Source: Aricia agestis (lineage: Eukaryota; Arthropoda; Insecta; Lepidoptera; Lycaenidae). Taken from it: 64,000 nucleotides of DNA. Within the stretch, counting starts at the first letter, position 1, and the number at the start of each line of letters is the position of its first letter. The notes below the pieces were generated by a model. That model saw nothing but the letters and a program-made list of their open reading frames with translations, was not told the DNA's origin and did no database searches. The position numbers were made by a program, and so were the translations under genes. The stretch is taken from positions 12,604,001-12,668,000 of the forward strand of contig NC_056421.1 of the NCBI RefSeq assembly GCF_905147365.1. The letters run 5' to 3'. This document shows, piece after piece, positions 33,690 through 44,666 of this stretch.

Positions 33690-33892
33690 ATTGTTAAAAT
33701 GTGTCTATCTGTTATCTCTTCACGCCCAAGCCACCGAACCGGTTTTACTGAAATTTAGTAAGGACATAATTTAAGTCCCGGAAAAATGTACTGTTTGTGG
33801 ACTTTGTGGGCTATGTTACCTATGCAAAGTCATGCAAAATCTAGTTAAACGTGTTTCATCGAATACCGAGCGAAGCTCGGTCAAATAGCTAG
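33690..33892 (+). mobile_element. H1-like element with a different 3' end
   Basis: The first 120 bp match H1 (ATCTCTTCACGCCCAAGCCA, TTAAGTCCCGGAAAAATG). The rest does not, and the copy ends with a different hairpin, ACCGAGC-GA-AGCTCGGT, then CAAATAG and CTAG (33889-33892). An earlier CTAG follows AAAAT at 33841. It looks like a chimeric Helitron-like copy with a replaced 3' terminus. Confidence 0.55.
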
Positions 33893-34159
33893 TTTTCTTT
33901 ATACTATACGGCATATCAAATATAATCACTCATATTTTTCGCAAAGATATATTCGTCAACTCGGCGATTTTATATCCACAAGGGTATCCGCAATTCGAAG
34001 CCGGTTGTCCCCTAAGATCTTTATTAAAAGATAACCTAATCCCTTGTCAACCGAAACATAATAAACATTGATAAAAGGGTCAGAATTCCAATTTCAAATA
34101 TTATCAACAATATACATACCAAAAACATAGTTAGTACTTCGATAGTAGTATTGTGCGTA

Positions 34160-34330
34160 ATTCTATAATCTATATAAATTGAAACGATTTTTCAATTTTG
34201 TTACTTGCGTTAAAACTCGAGAATGGCTAGACCGATTTGGTTAATTTTAGTCTTGAAATGTTCGTGGAAGTCTAGGAAAGGTTTATATTTGGAGGATAGT
34301 GATACAAAGTTCAAAATTTGTTTTTTAGAC
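34160..34330 (+). mobile_element. Family W Helitron-like copy
   Basis: TTGCGTTAAAACTCGAGAAT, GATTTGGTTAATTTTAGTC and TGTTCGTGGAAGTCTAGG match the W units at 9684-10119; the 3' CTAG end is lost. Confidence 0.6.
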
Positions 34331-35181
34331 GATAAATGAATGTTTACGCAACGTAATACAAAAGAAACATAGAACACATAATAACCTACTAGGAAACGCT
34401 CTTTTTAAGTAATATATAGTATTTCCTTGATAAAATGATAAATTCACGATGATTTGATTTATCTGAGTTTTCAATTACTAAAATTGTACCTCGTATTTGA
34501 ACACACAAATTGCTTGCTCGGAGTCAGCGTTTTTGTAATTTAGAGCGCTGCAGTATCAACTTAATCGTCAAATCGTCAGTTATTTTTGTACTTTTTTTCG
34601 TCAAATCGTCAGTTATTTCTGGACTTTTTTGTTCACATTTTATAGAATAATAAACTGTGAACTTCAGGAAAAATGTGAAATATTTGCGCGTCAAAATTTA
34701 ATTAAAACGGGTGACTCTCAAATTAAGCTTAACTTGTGACGTCACTAATGTAGAAGGGACCAAACTTGTAAATGGGCTTTTATCCAGGTGGTCCTTAGGG
34801 AAGGAAGGGATTTGCAAAGGGTAGTTAAATGTTTAGTTTTAATAAATTGTTTTAATATAATTAATTTTGCTTTTGTCACTTCAACGTTGTTTTCTTTATC
34901 TTTAACCCACCCTGGGTCTCGAGCGGATTAATACGTCGGCTGCTTGGAAAATTGTTATGAAAAAGCTTGTGTGAAGTGTAATGATGGAAAAAAATGTGCA
35001 CTAACGAGAAGAAATCTCATAAGGTAAGGTGGGTAAGTGCCAGGATCAAAACAGCGATTTTTTTTATTAAATACATTTTTGTGCCTTAATTTAATGCCGT
35101 TTGTAATATAGATTATTATTATAGCATCTTAATTCTAACTCTTCTGGTGTTGCGAATATAGGCGGCGGCCATCTTTTACCA
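34331..35181. other. No recognisable feature
   Basis: Contains a local duplication, TCGTCAAATCGTCAGTTATTT, near 34565-34620. No gene. Confidence 0.4.
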
Positions 35182-35634
35182 TCAAGTGTCGCACGCTTGC
35201 GACTTTTGTAATGTCCTATGTCCATGTGCCAGTTTCTCATATAAGTAGGATGGACATTGTGTGAGGATTATATCAAAAAGAAGAGCAGCAAAGTGGAGCT
35301 TTCTACGTTCCTTCATCTTAAGTAGGTTGGCCTTGTTAATAAATGGTGTGACATGTGTTCGTGGGGGGATAGTAAAACAAAAACGCATACAGGCATTGTT
35401 GACCCTCTGCACAAGCCTCTCTATTCTGGCAAGTATAGCATGACCAATAACTGTGACGGCGTAGTTCAATTTCGAGAGTATGAGCGTATCACAGAGCCTG
35501 ATTCTAATATCCTCAGTCAGGTAGGCGCGATAATTGTAAAGAGTTTTTAGTCGATAAAAACAGCTTCTTACTACCTCGAGCATGTGTTGTTCAAACTTTA
35601 AGTTAGAATCAAAAAGAACTCCTAAGTTACGTTA
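35182..35634 (-). pseudogene. Non-LTR reverse transcriptase C-terminal fragment
   Basis: The minus-strand frame reads NLGVLFDSNLKFEQH, then YRLKTLYNYRAYLTED, LCDTLILSKLNYAV, NNACMRFCF, HVTPF and MKERRKLHFAALLF. This is the region after the palm of Jockey/CR1-type LINE polymerases (LGV.FD, R..L...LV.S.L.Y, thumb, then N.C.RF). About 145 codons survive. An in-frame stop precedes NLGV, and the catalytic YADD/FADD region is absent, so the fragment is dead. It ends in a stop after SQACDT. Not related to the Dong-like protein at 46878. Confidence 0.75.
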
Positions 35635-35685
35635 AAATGTGACCATTAATTAGGTCTAGGTACAGATCATGACTTTATATATAGA

Positions 35686-36320
35686 ACTAGCTGTCCCGGC
35701 AACCGTTGCTTTGCCATAATAATAAAAAGTATTTCGAGCATATTATTATTTTATCAAAGTCACTCAATAAGTATGTACCATGGCAACGTCGCCGTCAAAC
35801 AATGGTCGCCGTCAGTCTCGAGTTGTAATAATTTACTATTATATAATCAACAAATGCACTTATCAATATAAAAATTACCCAGTAGCCGATTCTCAGACCC
35901 ACTGAATATGCATAATATAAAATTTGGTTAAAATCAGTAAAGCCGTTTCGGAGGAGTACACGAACTAACATTCTTTTTTTTTTTATGAAATAAGGGGGCA
36001 AACGAGCAAACGGGTCACCTGATGGAAAGCAACTTCCGTCGCCCATGGACACTCGCAGCATCCGAAGAGCTGTAGGTGCGTTGCCGGCCTTTGAAGAGGG
36101 AATAGGGTTATAGGGGAGGGTAGGGATGGGAAGGGAAGGGAATAGGGGAGGGTAGGAAAGGGAATAGGGTAGGGGATTGGGCCTCCGGTAAACTCACTCA
36201 CTCGGCGAAACACAGCGCAAGCGCTGTTTCACGCCGGTTTTCTGTGAGAACGTGGTATTTCTCCGGTCGAGCCGGCCCATTCGTGCCGAAGCATGGCTCT
36301 CCCACGTATGAAATTTAAAT
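35686..36320 (-). mobile_element. Family V copy interrupted by a P repeat
   Basis: CTAGCTGTCCCGGCAACCGT to CACGAACTAACATTC (35971), then a P repeat, then ATGAAATTTAAATATA corresponds to the missing V terminus. Confidence 0.65.
35974..36307 (-). mobile_element. P repeat, full length
   Basis: T-run then ATGAAATAAGGGGGCAAACG through GCATGGCTCTCCCACGT; sense strand is minus with a poly(A) tail. Confidence 0.85.
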
Positions 36321-36644
36321 ATAATATTGTCAAAACTCGAAATGACGTAGGTCCGCCATCTGCCTATAAATCAACTTCTCTGATAGTACACGCCCACCTA
36401 AATCCCAATCAACCAAATACAATATCAATATAGCGTATCCAATAAAGCCGCTGCGTTTCAAAGGGAATGTTTCAATCAATACCGTTATCTTGCCAATTCG
36501 ACACAAATAGCCGGAATTAGAGCCAAATTTCTTTTAATATTACCCTCAAGGCGCGTACACACTGAGCGCCAATAAAACCAACACGCGCCGCGGCGCAACG
36601 CGACAGCGATACAAAATTTCGTTAAGTCTTTTTCAATTGTCTTA

Positions 36645-36956
36645 CTGTAGCCCTAGCATGGCCATCAGTAGAAATGCGAAAGTATAGACAAATTGTGGAC
36701 ATAAACTAAAGGTGCCGTTCCGATCTTTACTGCGGCCAATCGCGACCGACAAAAATTTAATTAAAATGCCACTTTATGACAATCTATAGTATATGTAGTA
36801 GGATATTATTTGAATTTTTAGGACTATAGTCTGTCATAAAGTGGCATTTTAATTGAATTTTTTGTAACGAAAAAAGATCGGAACGCCACCTTAAATTTAT
36901 TTCCACGGTTTGTCTATACTTTCGCATTTGTACTGGTGGCCGTGCTAGGGCTACAG
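36645..36956. mobile_element. 312-bp TIR MITE with ~85-bp arms
   Basis: CTGTAGCCCTAGCATGGCCA on the left and TGGCCGTGCTAGGGCTACAG on the right. The arms go on through ATGCGAAAGTATAGACAAA / TTTGTCTATACTTTCGCAT to GTTCCGATCTTT / AAGATCGGAAC. An inner pair is AAAATGCCACTTTATGACA / TGTCATAAAGTGGCATTTT. Decayed relatives are at 20213 and 21413. Confidence 0.8.
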
Positions 36957-37835
36957 GATAAGATTTTTAATCGGAAATATAATACTGTCAGCAAGAGTTA
37001 AATTAAGTTAGGGCCTGAAACGAAGGGCGGGGGCAATCCCCCGCCGACCGCACCCCGTGTCTCGCACGCCTGCAGTGTAGTGCTGTGCGGAACTTGACAG
37101 CTATCATTCGTGCAGTGTGTTAACGCGTTACTATTTGTTGAAACAAAAAAAAAATAAAAAAAGATGTTGATAAATTAAATAAAATAAAGAACTCGCGCAC
37201 TAACAGTAATTATTAATATAAAGTAATGTAAATAAGTTGAATTTTTGCCACATTGTAGTATAATATTATGTTTGTTTTTTTTTTATTTATTTAATAAATA
37301 AAATAATAAAAGCTCACAACAATTAAATATATTAGCTCTGTCATATTAAATATTTTTATTCAGGGTTCTACACTTTCAAATTCAAGAAGATGAATAAAAA
37401 TTTATCCCCTGAAAAAAATCAGCACAATATTATTTTTCTTCTTTTCTTTGATTCTTGATCCAAGTGATGATCAAAGATCAATTCAGGTGGTCATTATGTA
37501 GTTGATATAGTGCTGGTTGTGTTATTACCTTAATATTGTTTTTTATGAATAGGTTAGTTACGCAATTATTTGTTGCCAAAATAAAAAAATAAATAAAAAA
37601 AAGAAATAAAAAAGTGTTCACCGTGAGAAATCTTAGACCTATTTTTACAGTCGCCAAGTGTGTTCCCACCTTTATTCCCCTACAGTATAATTTGCGTGTA
37701 ATACTGTCAAATTATATCATCCAATTTCTAACAGCGGGAGCGGGATTATTTAATTACCCTCGATCCGAGATTCTACGATTTGTTTCCAAATAAAAAGATT
37801 ACGTGTTTTTTTTTTCATATATTTTTTAGGGGAAC
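36957..37835. other. No gene; poly(T)/(A)-rich
   Basis: 37015-37110 is moderately GC-rich (GCCTGCAGTGTAGTGCTGTG) and resembles a repeat tail before an A-run, but no second copy is in this window. Confidence 0.35.
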
Positions 37836-38118
37836 CACGGGCGTATATATAGCTTTGGTAAGGTAATAACGTAAAAAACGGCCATGTGCGAGTTGGCTCG
37901 CCCATGAAGGGTTCCACAGCAGCAAATAGGTAACGTGCTTAGCAAATCAAAAGTATTTTTTAAAATTTGAATATCGGAATGTTGAATATATTATTAAAAA
38001 AAAGTAATACGCTCCACAGTATATATTACTTAATTTAAAATTAATACTTAATTATTTTCACAAGTGAGATGGATAGTAATGGGGAGGGGGATCCGGACCC
38101 CCCTTATATACGCCCATG
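37836..38118. mobile_element. hAT-like MITE with 8-bp duplication
   Basis: Ends CACGGGCGTATATA and complement TATATACGCCCATG. Flanked by the perfect 8-bp repeat AGGGGAAC (37828-37835 and 38119-38126). CA...TG tips and an 8-bp duplication are the hAT pattern. The interior includes a reversed fragment of the AGGGTTCCG repeat near 37878-37920. Confidence 0.75.
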
Positions 38119-38173
38119 AGGGGAACATTTTTCATTTTTGCACTTTTCTTGGATGGTTATGGAAAAAATATTA

Positions 38174-38387
38174 AGCTAAGCGGGCCCCTAGACGAGCAAT
38201 TTTTTTTAATTGCTCATCTAGGGGCCCGCTTAGCTAAACGGTCAATAATATTGCGCAATATTATCGACCGCCTAGGGTTGATATTGAACATCGCGCGCCT
38301 TCAATCTAATTATTGTCAAATGAACTGTTCAATAAAATTGAAGCGTGATTATTGCACAATACAATTGATCGTCTAGGGGCCGGCTAA
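38174..38387. mobile_element. Fold-back element with three related arms
   Basis: 38174-38201 and 38208-38235 pair at 27 of 28 positions around a T6 loop (arm includes GCGGGCCCCTAGACGAGC). A third arm, GATCGTCTAGGGGCCGGCT, ends near 38385 and matches the left tip too. A second dyad, AATATTGCGCAATATT, sits at the centre (38248-38263). Confidence 0.7.
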
Positions 38388-38490
38388 TGTCAGGTGACGA
38401 CATAAGCTTAACAATGATTTTTTTAGGATTTTCAGTCTCTTATAAGTTATAACTTTTAAAGAAACATTTTATTTGGTAAAAATTCGCATT

Positions 38491-38760
38491 TTTTAATAAT
38501 AATAATAATCTATGTACGCTTCACACCACGTCAGTCTGGCCCCGTGCTAAGTACCTAAAGGACTTGTGTTACAGGTACCAGACAACGGAAATATATTTAA
38601 TACTTTTATACTATACATATATTTAAGATTTTTATTATATCCTACACATATTAATACACATCCAGACCCGGGAACATTGAAAACTTTTTGTTCCGTCGCG
38701 GGATTCGAACCCGCGACCCCCGGCTTGAGCTACCAACGCGCTCACCACTGAGCGTCGTCA
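38491..38760 (-). mobile_element. tRNA-derived SINE, family S2
   Basis: On the minus strand: GCTCAGTGGTGAGCGCGTTG (A-box region), B box GGTTCGAATCC, body with GTTACAGGTACCAGAC in complement, and an ATT tail at about 38491-38509. A 7-bp duplication TCGCATT flanks it (38484-38490; 38761-38767). Confidence 0.85.
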
Positions 38761-39090
38761 TCGCATTCTAAACACTATTCCACTATTGTGAGTTTTGTTC
38801 CAGATTGAAGCAATCCAAAACATACCAAGTTTGTTAATCCTTTCTAAAGTTATCTTTTCAAATCTTATTCGTGAAGTACTCTCAGGAAAATAGTAACAAG
38901 GAACAATCTCAGAAGAAATTTCCCAGCGACAATTTCATTTGGTCTCCAGACGTAAGGATACTAATCCTGAACTTACTAAATTGTATTCGCAAGTTTGTGC
39001 ATTGTAGGAAAGACAATCTACCAAATATAGTTCAACTAGTAATCTGAAATCTAATTGCATGTATATGTTGCAGGTATAATGCTAAAAAGA

Positions 39091-39420
39091 GCTTCCGTAG
39101 TCTAGTGAGTAGACTTTTGGTTCGCAACAGAGGGTGTGGGTTCGGTCCCGGGTGGAGGCGTTTACCTTTAGAACATAATACTGACGCTCGTTCGGTCAAG
39201 GAAAACATCATGAGGGAACCTGCACATACATGGTCCCAGGCATATTGACCTGCTTATCCCTTTGTACTAGGAAGACTATCCAATTTTATTCCAAGAATGA
39301 GGTATAGGCTTGGGCAAACATATTATGTACATTTTAAATCATATCCCAAGCACTACAGTATTTGAAGATTGGCTACTTTGCACAGAAGATGCTGTACAAA
39401 TCAGCCACGCTGGCTACAAA
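39091..39420 (+). mobile_element. tRNA-derived SINE, third type
   Basis: Head GCTTCCGTAGTCTAGTGAGT with A-box-like TAGTCTAGTGAG, B-box-like GGTTCGGTCCC near 39138-39148, then GGAAAACATCATGAGGGAAC and GCTTGGGCAAACATATTATG. No clear duplication. The tRNA-like part would not fold as a working tRNA (no matching acceptor stem). Confidence 0.6.
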
Positions 39421-39783
39421 AATATAATATTATCAATTTGATAAGATTTGCTGAACTGTTTGCTTAGAACATAACGTTCAGTTTATGTTTAGCGAAGAAT
39501 AAAGTTAAATGCATAACTTATTAATAATTCACATCATGCAAACTTCTTGCAAAACATTATGTTCTTGTAAGACATAACTTCGATATATAAAGCAACTTAG
39601 CTGCAATTGGATCACTAGTGTAATCAGTGCTCAATTCTATAGAGAAGAATACTAAGGCTTACTTAGTATTAGTTTACCACATTTTTTTACACTCATTCGT
39701 TCATTCATTCATTCCTTCAATATTTATAACCTCAGATTATAAAGAATCGTGTTATAAGTTTGACGTGTCTGTCTGTTTGTATG

Positions 39784-40094
39784 TTTTTTTTTTATGAAAT
39801 AAGGGGGCAAACGAGCAAACGGGTCACCTGATGGAAAGCAACTTCCGTCGCCCATGGACACTCGCAGCATCAGAAGAGCTGCATGTGCGTTGCCGGCCTT
39901 TTAAGAGGGAATAGGGTAATAGGGGAGGGTAAGGAAGGGAAGGGAATAGGGGAGGGTAGGAAAGGGAATAGGGTAGGGGATTGGGCCTCCGGTAAACTCA
40001 CTCACTCGGCGAAACACAGCGCAAGCGCTGTTTCACGCCGGTTTTCTGTCCGGTCCAGCCGGCCCATTCGTGCCGAAGCATGGCTCTCCCACGT
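39784..40094 (-). mobile_element. P repeat inside a family X fragment
   Basis: Full antisense copy from the T-run to GGCTCTCCCACGT. It lacks about 15 bp (GAGAACGTGGTATTT region). Just upstream, TTATAAGTTTGACGTGTCTG (39752-39771) is a family X head. Confidence 0.8.
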
Positions 40095-40190
40095 ATATAT
40101 GTGAAAGTTTGTAAGTAACTTCTAATAATAATTTGATCGGTTCGTCGGTCGGATCGTTTTTTTTTTTATATTTGTTAATTTTATGTTATA

Positions 40191-40510
40191 CTAGCAGTCC
40201 CGGCAAACATTGTTTTGCCATAATATTATAGATCTTTATTTGTAAAAGTTTGTAAAGAATATTATTTTATTGAAGTGACAAAAGTCAAAATAAGTATGTC
40301 ACCATGGCAACGTCCATCGCTATCCCGTCGCACAAACAATGGTCGCCGTCAGTAATAATTTACTATTATTTATTCAACAAATGCACTTATCAACATAAAA
40401 AGTACCCAGTAGCCGATTCTCAGACCTACTGAATATGCTTATAAAATTTGGTTAAAATCAGTAAAGACGTTTCGATGAGATTGTGAGACGAGAATTTTAT
40501 ATATAAGAGA
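40191..40510 (-). mobile_element. Helitron-like family V copy
   Basis: CTAGCAGTCCCGGCAAACAT to GAGAATTTTATATATAAGAG, with CACAAACAATGGTCGCCGTC. The CTAG end is intact. Confidence 0.65.
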
Positions 40511-40618
40511 TATTATGTTCTTAAAAGTACGTTATATATACAACAAGATGACGGCCGCAACTCCGTTGCGCCAAAACTCGTTTATCGAGCGGGAACCGTA
40601 AATTCCGAGATAAAAAGT

Positions 40619-40945
40619 TTTTTTTATGAAATAAGGGGGCAAACGAGCAAACGGGTCACCTGATGGAAAGCAACTTCCGTCGCCCATGGACACTCGCAGC
40701 ATCAGAAGAGCTGCAGGTCCGTTGCCGGCCTTTTAAGAGGGAATAGGGTAATAGGGGAGGGTAGGAAAGGGAATAGGGGAGGATAGGGAAGGAAATAAGA
40801 GAGGGTAGGGAAGGGAAAAGGGCTGGGATTGGGCCTCCGGTAAACTTACTCACTTGGCGAAACACAGCGCAAGTGCTGTTTCACGCCGGTTTTCTGTGAG
40901 CCCGTGGTATTTCTTGGGTCGAGCCGGCCCATTCGTGCCCACGTC
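40619..40945 (-). mobile_element. P repeat with 6-bp duplication
   Basis: T-run, TATGAAATAAGGGGGCAAAC ... ATTCGTGCCCACGTC. Direct repeat AAAAGT at 40613-40618 and 40946-40951 is the clearest target duplication of any P copy, supporting retroposition. Confidence 0.8.
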
Positions 40946-40958
40946 AAAAGTATCCTAT

Positions 40959-41082
40959 TAGTACGGGAGCCCTAGAACATTTTTTTTTATTACTATCAAG
41001 CTAATTTTTTGTGAGTAGCTTCATTTTGATTCAGCTTCAGCATGATAGTAATAAAAAAATGTTCTAGGGCTCCTGTACCATA
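40959..41082. mobile_element. TIR MITE (GTACGGGAGCCCTAGAAC)
   Basis: GTACGGGAGCCCTAGAACAT on the left pairs with ATGTTCTAGGGCTCCTGTAC on the right; ATTACTATCAAGC / GCATGATAGTAAT continue the arms. A relative with longer arms is at 60184-60414. Flanks carry TATTA on both sides. Confidence 0.75.
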
Positions 41083-41210
41083 TTATGTCCTTTCCCGGGA
41101 TTCAAAGTATCTCCATACCAAATTCTACTATAGGTTCAGTGGTTTGGGCGTGAAGAGGTAACAGACAGAAAGGTAGAAACACACTTTCGCATTATAATAT
41201 CGTAGTAGGT

Positions 41211-41627
41211 TTACTATGATGCGAAACCAAATTACCAGAAAAAATACAGAATAGTTTTAATTCTGGAAACCCTAATAAAGCGTGTTGTTGGTTATAATAA
41301 ATATTAGTTTATTTATTTTTTCTTCTTCTTTCTTTTTTTTCTTATTATGGCACTCGGCTTTTTAACCATGGTCCATGGCCAGTGTCAAGTAAAATATGGC
41401 AAAAGAAAAAAAAATCGTAAAATGTTTACAAAATATAAGTTTTTCAAGATTATTGTACAAAAGGTAGTCAGTAAAGTCAACGAATCAAGTCAGTTGTTTT
41501 AGTAAAGTGGTAGACCCTTTACTAAAACTTTCGATGGAGTTTTGGAGGGAACAAAAAATGGCATGTTTCTTGAAGTTGTATCACTCGCCCACACTTGTGC
41601 ACGACATCGAATATGGTTACTCGTAAT
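41211..41627. other. No gene; pyrimidine-rich tract
   Basis: A T/C-rich run at 41305-41345; nothing else. Confidence 0.45.
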
Positions 41628-41847
41628 CTACGAATAATAAAAACTAAGGAATCGTAACACCCATACTATTACCGTTTTAAATTTGGTTCCTTTTGATCTG
41701 TCATGTAACGTCAGCCTAGTACCACTCAAGGTCACCTAAATATCGCAAATGTATTGAAATGTGTACCTAAGGTACACTTTTTTGACAAGTATTGTGGAGC
41801 ATGTTTTTATGACGGAGTTACTTTTCCTCAGTTTTTATTATTCGTAG
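41628..41847. mobile_element. 220-bp TIR element, CTACGAATAATAAAAAC type
   Basis: CTACGAATAATAAAAACTAA and complement CAGTTTTTATTATTCGTAG. The interior shares GACAAGTATTGT and TTGAAATGTGTAC text with 20423-20802 in opposite order. Confidence 0.75.
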
Positions 41848-42387
41848 TGGTTAATATTCTACCAACATAACACATTAAAAACCGAAATAAGACAATTTTA
41901 GGAAAATAATACAAAAACACAACGTCACTCTTTGATATTCCCGGCCAAAAACCTTCTTTTTCCTATCTGGATTTGTAATAAAAATCGAGTCCACGTAATA
42001 TCCAAATCGATGTAATTGTCTATGCCTAATGCCTGCCACATTTATTGCTGCCGCTAAACAAACATTAAGCTTACATCGACAGTTAAAATAAACTCTTATC
42101 CACTAAACGCAGATGCTAGACTGAAAGCACTGCGTAATGTACAGGAAAATTCGAAGATTGAATTTTAGTTGACGGTAAATCCATTGCTCTCTGAGTCGGT
42201 GCACTCGGACGGATCTACAGATCTGTTCACTTGAATGCGACAAATAAACAGCGATGGAACAAAGGATTACAAGTTGCAAATAGAAATCGCATTTGGGATG
42301 AAACTAATATTTCATAATATGCATGCTCATGAATTTCCTTCTAGCTAGACCGGAGCGTGGGTTTTAATCTACTTCAAAAAAAGGGGC
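41848..42387. other. No recognisable feature
   Basis: Unique-looking sequence without a supported gene. Confidence 0.45.
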
Positions 42388-42521
42388 TGAAGCAATTTTG
42401 CTATTTGGTATAAGGATACCTTTGAGCCGAAAGGACATAGGATACTTTTTATCCCGGAAAAATATACTGTTCCCGTGCGATAAACGAATCTTGGCACAAC
42501 AGATTTACGGGTATTATCTAG
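42388..42521 (+). mobile_element. H1 3' half
   Basis: AAGGACATAGGATACTTTTT, ATCCCGGAAAAATATACTG and GATAAACGAATCTTGG, ending CTAG at 42518-42521. The head is lost. Confidence 0.6.
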
Positions 42522-42534
42522 AGCAGTGTTTTTA

Positions 42535-42712
42535 ACCCCCGACAAAAAAGAGGGGTGTAATTAATCCCGACAAAAAAGAGGGGTGTTATTAAGTTTGACG
42601 TGTCTGTCTGTCTGTGGCATCGTAGCATCCAAACGAGTGGGTTGATTTTGATCTAGTTTTTTTTTTTGTTTAAAAGCTGACATGATCAAGAGTGTTCTTA
42701 GCTATTTAAATG
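42535..42712 (+). mobile_element. Family X repeat
   Basis: CCCCCGACAAAAAAGAGGGG appears twice within 40 bp (42535 and about 42564), then TTAAGTTTGACGTGTCTGTC, GGCATCGTAGCATCCAAACG and GAGTGTTCTTAGCTATTTAA. The head duplication is unusual. Truncated at the 3' side. Confidence 0.6.
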
Positions 42713-43130
42713 CTGCTGCTGCAGCATCACCTGGATTCTATAGGCACCGAGTTCCATATAAGCCCAAACTGGATACATGTTTGGACTCATATTGACGGCC
42801 TCATCCAAGTGGACATTCATTCATCCTGTTGATTGAAAAACACTTACTTATCTAGAGTAATACAATCGCAAGCGAGACATCGGTTAAACCTAGTGTAAAA
42901 TAAAACTGTTATTGATTAACTGCCTCGCCAACTGACGCTTATGATAATATAATAGCAGTTTCCAATGAGCCAACAATATGGTGTGCGAGCGAATTGTCAT
43001 TCGTGTGTAAATTATTGTTTAAATGAATTATTTTGGCGACACATGTTCGCGACACCTTTGTTTTGTGAACGTGTAAACAAACCTACCTTTCGTCAGTGAC
43101 TATAAACAATGTCGGATGTGCAAAATCTAC
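42713..43130. other. No recognisable feature
   Basis: Starts with GCTGCTGCTGCAGCA; nothing coding. Confidence 0.4.
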
Positions 43131-43540
43131 TTTTTAGGGTTCCGTACCCAAAGGGTGAAAACGGGACCTTATGACTAAGACTTCGATGTCTGTCCGTCTG
43201 TCCGTCCGTCCATCTCCAGCTGTAACTCAAGAACCGCTATGGCTAGACTTCTGAAATTTTAACAGATTGTGTATATCTGTTGCCGCTATAACAACAAATA
43301 CTGAAAATAAAATAAAATAAATATTAAAGGGGGGCCACACAACAAACCTGATTTTTTCGGCCTTTTTTGCTCTATATCAATAGTGGCAACAGGTAGATAC
43401 TTGAATTTTTCGCAAAGTCCTTTATTATATGTGTACCTTCTTTAGTATTTAATTATAATATTAAAACTATTTTTGGCCTATTTTTCCTCTATAACGGTAC
43501 GGAACCCTTCGTGCGCGAGTCCGACTCGCACTTTGCCGAT
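43131..43540 (+). mobile_element. AGGGTTCCGTACCC repeat, full length
   Basis: TTTTTAGGGTTCCGTACCCA to GAGTCCGACTCGCACTTTGC. Contains an extra ~70 bp (CAACAGGTAGATACTTGAAT...) relative to 1026-1362. Confidence 0.65.
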
Positions 43541-43825
43541 TATTTATTTTATTTCATAAAAAAAGTCTTGAAAAGAAAACATCTATAATATGCAACGTTT
43601 CTCAAATAGCTACATTAAAAATTGCGTATTTTACTTAGATACTCTATATTATGTACAATTTAGACTTTGCATTGCTCTCCTGTATTATTAATAATCATGA
43701 GCTCTTTGTTAGCTTAAGTACCTAAGCTATGCAGTAAGTGGTCTACTAAAATCCATAATTCTGTAATAGTGTAATAGGTAAATCAGCTATTTGTTTGTCT
43801 GCCAATTCTTCAAACTAATTTCGAT

Positions 43826-43970
43826 AACTAAATGACCCGGTAAACTACGTATCACTTCTCATCAAATATTTAAAACTCTCCTTGGACTTCCACAAATATT
43901 TCAAGACTAAAATTAGCCGAACCGGTTCGGTCGTTCTGAAGTTATAGCGAGAGTAACAAATATATTTTAA
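43826..43970 (-). mobile_element. Family W copy
   Basis: CTAAATGACCCGGTAAACTA (complement of a CTAGT end), CTTGGACTTCCACAAATATT and GACTAAAATTAGCCGAACCG. The P copy that follows starts at 43971. Confidence 0.6.
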
Positions 43971-44272
43971 CATGGGGGAGCCATGCTTCAGCATGAATGG
44001 GCCGGCTCTACCGGAAAAATACCGCGTTCTCACAGAAAACCGGCGTGAAACAGCTCTTGTGCTGTGTTTCGCCGAGTGAGTGAGTTTATCGGAGGCTCAA
44101 TCCCTTACCCTATTCCCTACCCTCCCCTCCTTAGGGTATAACCCTATTCCCTCTTAAAAGGCCAGCAACGCACCTGCAGCTCTTCTGATTCTGCAAGTGT
44201 CCATGGGCGACAGAAGTTGCTTTCCATCAGGTGACCCGTTTTTGCTCGTTTGCCCCCTTATTTCATTTTTTT
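43971..44272 (+). mobile_element. P repeat
   Basis: ACATGGGGGAGCCATGCTTC ... CCGTTTTTGCTCGTTTGCCC CCTTATTTCA, but followed by T-run rather than A-run, so the tail is odd: TTTCATTTTTTTTTATATAG. Otherwise near full length. Confidence 0.75.
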
Positions 44273-44395
44273 TTATATAGATGTTTGGTATGGAGTTACT
44301 TTGAAACCAGTAAAAAGACATAATAGTTTTAATCCCGGAAAATTAATGTTTCCAATGCGGTCCAACGAAGTTGCGATAAACATATTATCCTTTCT

Positions 44396-44634
44396 TCCAT
44401 ACTAATATTATACATGCGAAACTGCGTCTGTCTGTCTGACCGTCTGCCTGTCTGTCTGTCTGTCTCTCTGTTACCTCTTCACGCCCAAGCAGCTGAACCG
44501 ATTTTGCTGAAATTTGGCATGGAGATACTTTAAGTCCCGGGAAAGGACATATAGTACTTTTTGTCCCTAAAAAATGTACGATCTCGCGCGATAAACGAGT
44601 TTTGGCGCAACGGAGTTGCGGACGTGATCTGGTT
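44396..44634 (+). mobile_element. H1 Helitron-like element, expanded (GTCT)n
   Basis: TCCATACTAATATTATACAT, then an expanded GTCTGTCTGACCGTCTGCC stretch, TGTTACCTCTTCACGCCC, AACCGATTTTGCTGAAATTT, GCGCAACGGAGTTGCG hairpin (CGCAAC-GGA-GTTGCG), GACGTGAT and CTGG where CTAG is expected. Confidence 0.8.
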
Positions 44635-44666
44635 ATCTATAAATTAGAGTTTTCTTTTATAGAACT

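Larger units (their letters stand above)
40541..41210 (-). mobile_element. H1 copy with two insertions
   Basis: H1 text (AAGATGACGGCCGCAACTCC, TTGCGCCAAAACTCGTTTAT) runs to 40618, resumes as AAAAGTATCCTAT (40946-40958) and again from TATGTCCTTTCCCGGGATTC (41084) to CGCATTATAATATCGTAGTA. A P repeat and a TIR MITE fill the gaps. Confidence 0.75.
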
